Source of the DNA: Planctomycetaceae bacterium | GTDB taxonomy: Bacteria > Planctomycetota > Planctomycetia > Planctomycetales > Planctomycetaceae | Direction: 5' to 3' | Assembly: GCA_027080405.1 (NCBI GenBank) | Contig: JALWSL010000302.1 | Location: 1-6,593 of the forward strand | DNA length: 6,593 nucleotides | In this document: piece after piece, positions 1-5,357 of the stretch | Position numbering within the stretch: position 1 is the stretch's first letter | Layout: every line of letters begins with the position of its first letter | The notes under the pieces: model-generated | What the model was told of the DNA's origin: nothing | The model's database searches: none | The model's input: the letters and a program-made list of their open reading frames with translations, nothing else | Position numbers and translations under genes: made by a program

Positions 1-477
1 GCTGAATATATTGAAACAGGAATTAATGAAAACGAATTGTTTTACGCGGGGGAAATCGACTCCAAACTGGGCAAACAGAACTATGTCGCTCCACATCTGT
101 TTGTCGATGTCGATGTAAACGACCAGATTGCGCAGGAAGAAATTTTCGGCCCGGTTCTTTCCATTATCAAAGCGAAAGATTTTACCGACGCACTAAAGAT
201 TGCCAATGGCACCGATTACGCCTTGACTGGCGGTGTTTACAGTCGCAGTCCGGTCAACTTGAAAAAAGCCCGTAGAGACTTTCTTGTCGGAAACCTCTAT
301 TTGAATCGCCCCTGTACGGGAGCTTTGGTTAATCGACAACCGTTCGGCGGCTTTCGCATGTCCGGAATTGGCAGCAAAACAGGCGGCTTCGACTATTTGC
401 ACCAATTCCTTATTCCCGTCAACGTTACTGAAAACACCATGCGAAGAGGTTTTGCCCCGGAAGAAGAATCGAGGTAA
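1..477 (+). CDS. pruA: L-glutamate gamma-semialdehyde (1-pyrroline-5-carboxylate) dehydrogenase, C-terminal part
   Basis: NAD-dependent aldehyde dehydrogenase that oxidises glutamate semialdehyde/P5C to glutamate, the second step of proline breakdown (also used in arginine breakdown), in the cytoplasm. The window opens inside the gene, in frame from base 1. Only the last 158 residues are present, about a third of a roughly 515-residue RocA-type enzyme, so the catalytic cysteine and most of the NAD-binding fold lie upstream. Visible family marks are the EEIFGPV motif of aldehyde dehydrogenases, then VGNLYLNRPCTGALV and QPFGGFRMSGIGSKTGG, followed by DYL. This C-terminal block is specific to P5C dehydrogenases rather than general aldehyde dehydrogenases. 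Whether the missing part carries a fused proline dehydrogenase (PutA style) cannot be told. The stop lies 10 bases from the stop of the opposing kinase gene, with no clear terminator between them. Confidence 0.93.
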   Translation, partial: AEYIETGINENELFYAGEIDSKLGKQNYVAPHLFVDVDVNDQIAQEEIFGPVLSIIKAKDFTDALKIANGTDYALTGGVYSRSPVNLKKARRDFLVGNLYLNRPCTGALVNRQPFGGFRMSGIGSKTGGFDYLHQFLIPVNVTENTMRRGFAPEEESR

Positions 478-487
478 CAAAGTATCT

Positions 488-2086
488 CTATAATCGTGGG
501 GTGGGAGCGGCATCCAGAACGACGCGGGTATTGAGTAGACGGTCGTGAAAACTCATTCCTTTATCAAACAGGACAAACCCCATCTCGATAAACATGACCA
601 TCGTGACTCCCACTGTGATCAGGGCAGTGAAGACCTCCAGATTGAGCAGCCCCGTCAGTTCTGTTGCCAGCATCCCCCAAGCCCACAGGAATTGAAAAAT
701 GGTACGCGGGAACAGGACGGATTTTCCCGGCCTCAGGCCGTTTTTATCGACAATACGCACCTGAAACAGCGATTTCCCTGGCGTTGAGCCTCGCCAGCCC
801 TGGAATGTTCCAACTCCCAGCAGGAACAACACTGAAAAACAGATACGTGTCACCTCAATAACACCAGCGGACAAAAAGCCTTCTCCGGCGATGCTTAATA
901 AATTGGTCAGCAGAATGACAACAGACAGTATCAAAAAGCTGTCAAACGCCCATGCCAGCCCACGTAACAACGGCCTGGCTGTTGGCAGGGTAACCGGCTC
1001 TATTTTTTTCAAATCAGAAATCAGCCCGGAAAAGTTTTCGTAACGGTCCTCCGGGTTTTTGGCGAGCAGCTTTTCAATAATCTGCTTGAATTCCAGCGGC
1101 AAGTGACTCGGCCAGACGCCTGGAAAATCGATACTTGCTTTGCGGTGTGCCTTGATTCGATCACTCAGTTTTTTCCCCTGCATCGGATAAGGCAGACGCC
1201 CGAAAGCCATTTCGAATATTGTAATACCCAGTGAATACATATCACCGCGATGGTCGAACTTCTTGCCGTATGTCGCTTCTGGTGGTATATAATTGGGCGT
1301 TCCCGAGACAACCTCGGAATCCCCTTTCAACTGCGAAATCCGTTTGGCCATCCCGAAATCGGAAAGTTTGACACTCTTTTCCTTGCCCTCGACAACCAGC
1401 ACATTTGCCGGTTTGACATCGCCATGGACAATATCAAATCGCGCCGCCTGCTCCAGAGCCATGGCAATTTGCAGCGAGTAGCGTACGGTCTCATCAAATG
1501 GCAGCGGCCCCCCTTTGATACGATCTGCCAAAGTCGTCCTTCCTACCAACTCCATCGCCAGAAAGGGCATCTCTTTTTCAATCCCCACATAATAGATGTG
1601 GGCCACATGTGGATGACTCAGCCTTGCCTGGGATCGCGCCTCCTGAAACATCGCCTGCAAATCGTCTTCAGTGCTGCTGCGAACCGACTGCAGAATGACC
1701 TTCAATGCGACATGGCGCTGCAACGACTCATCCAGAGCGCGATACACTTTCCCCATTCCTCCACCCCCCAGGGTGGAAAGAATTCTGAAATGTCCCAACT
1801 TTGTTCCGATAAGCCTGTCGTCTTCGGTTTCACCCCGACTGGAGCCATCTCTTGCCAAATGCGTCGTAAATTTACCCTCAGGCTCGTTATCTGATGGAGT
1901 GAACAAAACCGTTTCGGCTGCCTGTTGTTCCTTCAGCTTGAATGTTCGCTGGCAATACTCGCATTTGGCAAAGCCGTTTTCGAGCGCAATAGGCTTCCCG
2001 CAGACACAGCGATACTTTAACGGATCGGACTGCTCTTTCGATTCCTGACCGGACAATTCACTAGATGCCTGGGAATAGTCACCCAT
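488..2086 (-). CDS. Membrane Ser/Thr protein kinase with N-terminal zinc ribbon and C-terminal RDD domain
   Basis: Probable signalling kinase of 532 residues that phosphorylates Ser/Thr on unknown targets; the kinase domain should be cytoplasmic and membrane-tethered. Residues 24-49 form a short zinc-ribbon-like motif (C27, C29, C42, C45). Residues 100-360 are a Hanks-type kinase domain: glycine loop LGGGGMGKVY (106-115), ATP lysine K129, helix-C glutamate E149, catalytic loop HGDVKPAN (221-228; D223, K225, N228), DFG 243-245, PPE 268-270 in place of APE, structural D282 and R348. All catalytic residues are present, so it should be active, but HGD replaces HRD, making it a non-RD kinase. Residues 372-525 resemble the RDD family (R375, D382, D515), with three or four hydrophobic segments near 380-400, 411-429, 463-480 and 484-507. 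The ATG at 2086 is chosen because it places the zinc ribbon near the N terminus; only a weak purine run precedes it. No partner gene is adjacent on the same strand. Confidence 0.93.
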   Translation of the reverse strand: MGDYSQASSELSGQESKEQSDPLKYRCVCGKPIALENGFAKCEYCQRTFKLKEQQAAETVLFTPSDNEPEGKFTTHLARDGSSRGETEDDRLIGTKLGHFRILSTLGGGGMGKVYRALDESLQRHVALKVILQSVRSSTEDDLQAMFQEARSQARLSHPHVAHIYYVGIEKEMPFLAMELVGRTTLADRIKGGPLPFDETVRYSLQIAMALEQAARFDIVHGDVKPANVLVVEGKEKSVKLSDFGMAKRISQLKGDSEVVSGTPNYIPPEATYGKKFDHRGDMYSLGITIFEMAFGRLPYPMQGKKLSDRIKAHRKASIDFPGVWPSHLPLEFKQIIEKLLAKNPEDRYENFSGLISDLKKIEPVTLPTARPLLRGLAWAFDSFLILSVVILLTNLLSIAGEGFLSAGVIEVTRICFSVLFLLGVGTFQGWRGSTPGKSLFQVRIVDKNGLRPGKSVLFPRTIFQFLWAWGMLATELTGLLNLEVFTALITVGVTMVMFIEMGFVLFDKGMSFHDRLLNTRVVLDAAPTPRL

Positions 2087-2607
2087 ACTTCTGTCGCCGA
2101 ATTAAATCTCGTGCCTCAAACAGACCAAAATACAAAGAAATGACAACGCAACTTGACCTTAAGGAGAACATATAGTCAAGTGAACACACGGGCATGACAA
2201 AAAATTTCCCTGCAAACCTCAGCTTGATATAGCTTTTTTTCCACTCAAGCAAACAGAAGTCGCCAAATGGTAATCACTTCCACGTCTTTCGCCCAGCCTC
2301 CTGTTTACAATACCAAACTACCCCACAAGTATAATGGACGAGTCAAATAATTCCCCTATCTTGTGACAAAACAGCAAATGAATAATTCCACCCTCGCAAT
2401 AAAACAAAAGGTAGTCGTCCCACTAATTGAGCCTTGTAAGTGAGCCTGGCCGGCCCCTCAACAACCCTCTTTCGATCCTAAACAGGCCAAGAGAGGCAAG
2501 GGATCGCATGAAAACCAGAAATTCCCCAAAATTGTCTATTCTCTACGTATCAAGCATGAATTCTCCAATTTTACAGCACAAATCACCGCGCCAGCAATAA
2601 GAAGATG
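2087..2607. other. Long spacer without a recognisable gene
   Basis: About 520 bases upstream of the leftward kinase gene and left of the RNA promoter. It is richer in A and T than the flanking genes, and I see no open frame with a family motif on either strand. It must contain the kinase promoter, but no convincing leftward -35/-10 pair stands out. The visible structure is the inverted repeat at 2151-2181, a weak AGCT hairpin before a T run at 2221-2240, and an isolated TATAAT at 2330-2335 lacking a well-spaced -35. Confidence 0.6.
2151..2181. repeat. Inverted repeat upstream of the kinase gene
   Basis: Perfect 7-base arms, ACTTGAC (2151-2157) and GTCAAGT (2175-2181), separated by 17 bases. 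The repeat lies 64 bases upstream of the kinase start codon, where an operator could sit. On the minus strand the right arm includes TTGACT, which resembles a -35 box, but no good -10 follows at normal spacing. It could be a regulator site or chance. Confidence 0.3.
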
Positions 2608-2635
2608 TTGACATGTACTTTTCTTATGCGATAAT
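2608..2635 (+). promoter_or_regulatory. Sigma70-type promoter of the putative RNA gene
   Basis: TTGACA (2608-2613) is an exact -35 consensus. A 16-base spacer is followed by GATAAT (2630-2635), five of six matches to the -10 consensus. Transcription would start near 2641-2643. It is the best promoter match in the window and points into a stretch with no protein gene, ended by a terminator. Confidence 0.6.
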
Positions 2636-2641
2636 GGCGCC

Positions 2642-2894
2642 GGTTTTTGCCGACCCGGTTTGAGCCACCTTGAACGGACAGCGCACATGTGTGCGGTGGT
2701 TGCCGTTCTGCCGGGGTTTGGCAAGGTTGCTCGGGTTGTACGGCGATGAGGAATTGGCCGTGTGGTTCACTCCTCGGCGGAGTGATCGGGAGAAACCGAA
2801 CAGTTGACTGTAATCGTTCGTGTGTAGGTCTACTTTTTGTAAACCTGCCGTGATGGAATGTTGAAAGGGGCTGGAGCGATGGCTCCTCTTTTTT
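2642..2894 (+). ncRNA. Putative structured small RNA, about 250 nt, family unknown
   Basis: Bounded by a near-consensus promoter and an intrinsic terminator, with no credible reading frame. Several hairpins can be drawn by hand. A long 5' arm pairs GAGC (2662-2665) with GCTC (2729-2732) and ACCTTG (2667-2672) with CAAGGT (2722-2727), one mismatch in 11 positions. It encloses AACGG/CCGTT (2673-2677 with 2703-2707) and CGCAC/GTGCG (2682-2686 with 2691-2695, loop ATGT). Separate hairpins follow: TCACTCC/GGAGTGA (2767-2773 with 2779-2785, loop TCGGC), CGAAC/GTTCG (2797-2801 with 2816-2820) and GTAGGT/ACCTGC (2824-2829 with 2843-2848, one G-U). I see none of the conserved sequences of RNase P RNA, tmRNA or SRP RNA. 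Size and structure would allow a diverged 6S-like RNA, another trans-acting RNA, or a terminator-controlled leader of the downstream regulator gene. The existence of a transcript is more certain than its role. Confidence 0.5.
2873..2894 (+). terminator. Intrinsic terminator of the putative RNA
   Basis: GGAGC (2873-2877), tetraloop GATG, GCTCC (2882-2886), then TC and six T (2889-2894). A competing stem pairs GGGGC (2867-2871) with the same downstream arm through one G-U pair. The stem is short, so termination may be partial. Confidence 0.6.
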
Positions 2895-2920
2895 GGCATA
2901 TCTCCATCTGGTATGACCAG

Positions 2921-2948
2921 TTGACGGTGGATATGTTAGTCCTAGAGT
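2921..2948 (+). promoter_or_regulatory. Possible promoter of the ArsR-family regulator
   Basis: TTGACG (2921-2926, five of six) and TAGAGT (2943-2948, four of six) are 16 bases apart. They lie just after the RNA terminator and about 120 bases upstream of the regulator start, which would leave a leader of about 110 bases. A regulator of this family often represses its own promoter, but I see no clear ArsR-type palindrome here. Confidence 0.35.
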
Positions 2949-3001
2949 TAAAACAGAAGTTGATGCGGGCTGAAGTTGGTTCTTTACCGTACCTCAAATG
3001 C

Positions 3002-3015
3002 AGGAGGACGCTCCT
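3002..3015 (+). promoter_or_regulatory. Hairpin enclosing a strong Shine-Dalgarno sequence
   Basis: AGGAG (3002-3006) pairs with CTCCT (3011-3015) across the loop GACG. The 5' arm is part of AGGAGG, the best ribosome-binding sequence upstream of the regulator, so folding would hide it. It sits 9 bases before the TTG at 3017 and too far (59 bases) from the regulator ATG at 3067 to serve that start directly. Confidence 0.3.
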
Positions 3016-3016
3016 C

Positions 3017-3070
3017 TTGTCATTTTTTCCGATGGCTCATTTTTTGGGCAAAGAAAGAGTAAGAAGATGA
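3017..3070 (+). CDS. Possible 17-residue leader peptide before the regulator
   Basis: A short reading frame starts at TTG (3017), 9 bases after AGGAGG, or at ATG 3032 without a good ribosome site. It runs to the TGA at 3068-3070. The product would begin MSFFPMAHFLG and end with a basic KERVRR. Its stop overlaps the regulator start as ATGA, the usual geometry of translational coupling. Support is positional only: no family match, and short frames like this arise by chance. The peptide might be only a means of delivering ribosomes to the next start. Confidence 0.22.
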   Translation: MSFFPMAHFLGKERVRR

Positions 3071-3480
3071 TTACCCCTATTTCCGGAACTGAAAAGACAG
3101 AAGTTTCGCAGGTTGTTCGAGACAGGACACCAATGGAAACGGACATCGATGAGCAGCTTGAGAAAGATTTGGTTCAGACATTCAAACTGCTCGCCGATGA
3201 AACACGGCTGAGGATTCTGATGTATCTCCACAAAGCCGGTGAGCTTCACGTCAGTGCTTTGTGTGATCGCCTCAAGCAGTCACAACCTGCTGTAAGCCAT
3301 CATTTGGCCTTGATGCGTGTGGCTGGTCTGATTGAGGCCCGACGGGACGGCAAGCACAATTTCTATTCAATTCGCAAAATGCACGCCTACCGTTTGATCT
3401 CGGAGTTCTTTTCTGCAATGAAACAGGACGGAAGCAATTCCCTTCAATTTGAGGACTTCACACTGACGCGTGAACTGTAA
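3067..3480 (+). CDS. ArsR-family winged-helix transcriptional regulator
   Basis: DNA-binding repressor-type protein of 137 residues, expected to act as a dimer. Residues 37-101 are the ArsR/SmtB winged helix: FKLLADETRLRIL (39-51), support helix with LCDRLKQSQ (65-73), recognition helix QPAVSHHLALMRVAGL (73-88) and wing ARRDGKHNFYSI (91-102). The classical metal site ELCVCD is replaced by ELHVSA: H61 and S63 stand where the two cysteines would be, so sensing of arsenic, cadmium or lead by that site is unlikely. A lone C66 remains. No target gene sits beside it that names a ligand. The start at 3067 is preferred because a purine-rich AAAGAG (3054-3059) lies 7 bases upstream. ATG 2998 would add 23 residues but has no ribosome site, and ATG 3133 is also possible. 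A strong terminator follows, so it is transcribed apart from carA. Confidence 0.88.
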   Translation: MITPISGTEKTEVSQVVRDRTPMETDIDEQLEKDLVQTFKLLADETRLRILMYLHKAGELHVSALCDRLKQSQPAVSHHLALMRVAGLIEARRDGKHNFYSIRKMHAYRLISEFFSAMKQDGSNSLQFEDFTLTREL

Positions 3481-3542
3481 CGGTCATGGTGCTTGCAGTG
3501 CCATAATGGAATCCGAACAGTTCAGTTCGAGGTAACAGTTTT

Positions 3543-3583
3543 GTTCGACCATGCCGCTTTGGGTATGGTCGAACTTTTTTTTT
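3543..3583 (+). terminator. Strong intrinsic terminator after the regulator gene
   Basis: GTTCGACCATGCC (3543-3555) pairs with GGTATGGTCGAAC (3562-3574): 13 pairs, one of them G-U, around a six-base loop. Nine T follow (3575-3583). It lies 62 bases after the regulator stop and separates that unit from carA, which therefore needs its own promoter within 3584-3654. No good -35/-10 match is visible there. Confidence 0.93.
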
Positions 3584-3654
3584 GGCTTTCAGTCTGGTAA
3601 AAACCATATCGTTTACCCATGGTCGCATCCATTTACATAAAGACAGTTTGAGTT

Positions 3655-4794
3655 ATGTCAAAAAGTGTGAAACTTGCACTGGCGGATGGCTCCGTTTTCA
3701 CTGGAACATCTTTCGGAGCCGAGGGAGAATCGTTCGGTGAAGTTGTATTCAATACCAGCATGACCGGGTACCAGGAGATCATTACGGATCCTTCCTATTG
3801 TGGCCAAATTGTGGTCATGACGTACCCGCAAATCGGAAACTACGGTATCAATCCGGATGACATGGAGAGCTCTCGCCCTGCATTGAAAGGATTTGCCTGT
3901 CGAGAGCTCTGTCGAGTTCCCAGCAATTTCCGAGCGACTGGTTCACTTTGCGAGTACCTGGCCCGGCAGGGAATTATCGGAATTGAAGGAATTGACACCC
4001 GCGCCCTGGTACGGAAAATCCGGATCGAAGGAGCCATGAACGGTGTCATTTCAACCATCGATCTGGATGACGCCTCTTTGATTGAAAAGGCGAAAAACAG
4101 CCCCCAACTGGTTGGCCATGACTATGTAAAAGACGTGATGCCGGCAGAGCCCTGCCAGTGGAACGAACGGCTGGATAAACTGGCCCAAACTCCGGCGAAC
4201 GCCCCCCGGAAGGGCCCACTCAAAAAGAAGCCGCTTGTGGTCGCAATCGATTATGGCATGAAGTGGAACATTCCCCGGCATCTGGTGGAATCGGGCTGCG
4301 AGGTGAAAATCGTTCCCGGCACCGTCACTGCCCAGGAAGTTCTGGCCCTCAATCCTGATGGAGTCTTTCTTTCCAATGGCCCCGGCGATCCCCGCCCTCT
4401 GGATTATGCAATTAAAACGATTAAAGAGCTGATCGGGAAAAAGCCGATCTTCGGAATTTGTCTGGGGCAGCAATTGCTCGGGCTCGCTTTGGGCGGTGAG
4501 ATCTATAAATTGAAATTCGGACACCGTGGTGCGAATCAACCGGTTCTCAATAAGGCAAGTGGTGCGGTTGAGGTGACAACACAGAATCACGGATTCGCCC
4601 TTTCCGAAGACTCACTTCCCGATGAGGTCGAGGTCACACATTTGAACCTGAATGACAATACCGTTTCGGGAATCAGACACAAAACATTGCCGGTTTTTGG
4701 GGTGCAGTACCATCCGGAAGCCTCCGCAGGACCGCACGACAGCAGATATCTGTTTGATGATTTTGTCGATTCCATACTTGCTCAATTCGCGTGA
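3655..4794 (+). CDS. carA: Carbamoyl-phosphate synthase, small (glutaminase) subunit
   Basis: Hydrolyses glutamine and passes ammonia to the large subunit CarB, which makes carbamoyl phosphate for pyrimidine and arginine synthesis; cytoplasmic. At 379 residues it is close to the E. coli protein (382). Residues 1-150 are the CPSase small-chain domain, with FGEVVFNTSMTGYQEIITDPSY near 27-48. Residues 193-379 are a class I glutamine amidotransferase domain: DYGMKWNI (199-206), LSNGPGDP (239-246), nucleophile C269 in FGICLGQQ, GHRGANQPV (289-297), QNHGFAL (310-316), and H353 and E355 in QYHPEA. The triad C269/H353/E355 falls at the same positions as in E. coli. The start gives full family length; the ribosome site is weak. 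carB is not in the window; ndk follows after 98 bases with no terminator seen between them, so the two may share a message. No PyrR or arginine-repressor site is recognisable in the 71-base leader. Confidence 0.97.
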   Translation: MSKSVKLALADGSVFTGTSFGAEGESFGEVVFNTSMTGYQEIITDPSYCGQIVVMTYPQIGNYGINPDDMESSRPALKGFACRELCRVPSNFRATGSLCEYLARQGIIGIEGIDTRALVRKIRIEGAMNGVISTIDLDDASLIEKAKNSPQLVGHDYVKDVMPAEPCQWNERLDKLAQTPANAPRKGPLKKKPLVVAIDYGMKWNIPRHLVESGCEVKIVPGTVTAQEVLALNPDGVFLSNGPGDPRPLDYAIKTIKELIGKKPIFGICLGQQLLGLALGGEIYKLKFGHRGANQPVLNKASGAVEVTTQNHGFALSEDSLPDEVEVTHLNLNDNTVSGIRHKTLPVFGVQYHPEASAGPHDSRYLFDDFVDSILAQFA

Positions 4795-4892
4795 GCCCCG
4801 GTGATGAGGTACTGCAAAAGGAACATTTTATCTGGATTATGATCCGCACAAGGGATCTTACCGTTTGGCACACAGGAAGAAATTAAAACATT

Positions 4893-5357
4893 ATGGCTAC
4901 TGAAAGAACTCTCCTTCTGTTGAAACCGGATGCTGTCCAACGCCGTTTGGCAGGACGGATTTTGACACGCATTGAAGAAAAAGGCTACAAGATTATCGGT
5001 TTGAAAATGATGCGGGTGACACCGGAACTCGCCAGGAAGCATTATGCGGAGCATGTGGAAAAACCTTTCTATCCCCATCTTGAAACCTTCATCACAGCCG
5101 CCCCCGTGATTGCTTTTATTGTTGAAGGACCTGATGCGATTTCTGTCATGCGTGGTATGATGGGGAGTACAAATGGGCGCGAGGCTGCCCCGGGAACGAT
5201 CCGGGGAGATTTCGGCTGTTCCCGACAGATGAACCTGATTCACGGCAGCGACGGCCCGGATGCAGCTGCCCGGGAAATTGAAATCTACTTCAGACCAGAG
5301 GAAATATGTGAATACAATCTTGATCTCGCTCCCTGGATGCTCGCTTCTGATGAATAA
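4893..5357 (+). CDS. ndk: Nucleoside diphosphate kinase
   Basis: Transfers the gamma-phosphate from ATP to other NDPs and dNDPs through a phospho-histidine, balancing nucleotide pools; cytoplasmic, usually tetra- or hexameric. At 154 residues it is nearer the longer form (about 152) than the roughly 143-residue E. coli form. The active histidine is H117 in NLIHGSDGPDAAAREI. The rest of the site is intact: K11 in LKPDAV, Y51, H54, R87, T93, R104 in GTIRGDF, and N114. TNG (93-95) replaces the more usual TNP or TDP; this is outside the catalytic set and I expect an active enzyme. A candidate ribosome site AGGAAG (4874-4879) lies 13 bases upstream, rather far. The gene follows carA by 98 bases, and its last eight bases overlap the next gene. 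Confidence 0.97.
   Translation: MATERTLLLLKPDAVQRRLAGRILTRIEEKGYKIIGLKMMRVTPELARKHYAEHVEKPFYPHLETFITAAPVIAFIVEGPDAISVMRGMMGSTNGREAAPGTIRGDFGCSRQMNLIHGSDGPDAAAREIEIYFRPEEICEYNLDLAPWMLASDE

Noticed and set aside
1250..1894. A 214-codon rightward frame opposite the kinase gene
   Set aside because: It is antisense to the conserved kinase domain, and its translation shows no recognisable family.
2221..2240. Terminator from AGCT (2221-2224), AGCT (2231-2234) and a T run
   Set aside because: The stem is only four pairs and overlaps the T run, and no rightward transcript is known to end there.
2304..2335. Promoter made of TTTACA (2304-2309) and TATAAT (2330-2335)
   Set aside because: The spacing is 20 bases, outside the usual range, there is no TG extension, and no gene or structured RNA starts directly after it.
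2642..2894. Identity as RNase P RNA, tmRNA or SRP RNA
   Set aside because: The conserved sequences of those RNAs (for example the GAGGAAAGTCC block of RNase P RNA, or the tRNA-like 3' end of tmRNA) are not present. The GGGGCTG at 2867-2873 resembles a tmRNA 5' end only by chance.
2536..2899. Leftward reading frames across the putative RNA
   Set aside because: Their translations show no family motif, they run against the promoter and terminator, and they are explained by the GC-rich hairpins.
2998..3066. Upstream ATG at 2998 as the true start of the ArsR-family regulator
   Set aside because: It has no ribosome-binding sequence before it, would place the AGGAGG hairpin inside the coding region, and the 23 added residues have no family counterpart. 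It cannot be fully excluded.
2858..3070. A 70-codon rightward frame starting at ATG 2858
   Set aside because: It begins just before the RNA terminator hairpin and runs through its T run, has no ribosome site and shows no protein character. Only its last 18 codons, after AGGAGG, are worth considering.
3582..3610. carA promoter from TTGGCT (3582-3587) and CATATC (3605-3610)
   Set aside because: Spacing is good (17) but the -10 matches only three of six positions and the -35 lies in the preceding terminator T run. It is too weak to annotate.
5260..5349. Earlier non-ATG start for the DUF3472-like gene
   Set aside because: It would place 30 residues, read from the ndk coding region in another frame, ahead of a well-formed signal peptide that begins exactly at ATG 5350.
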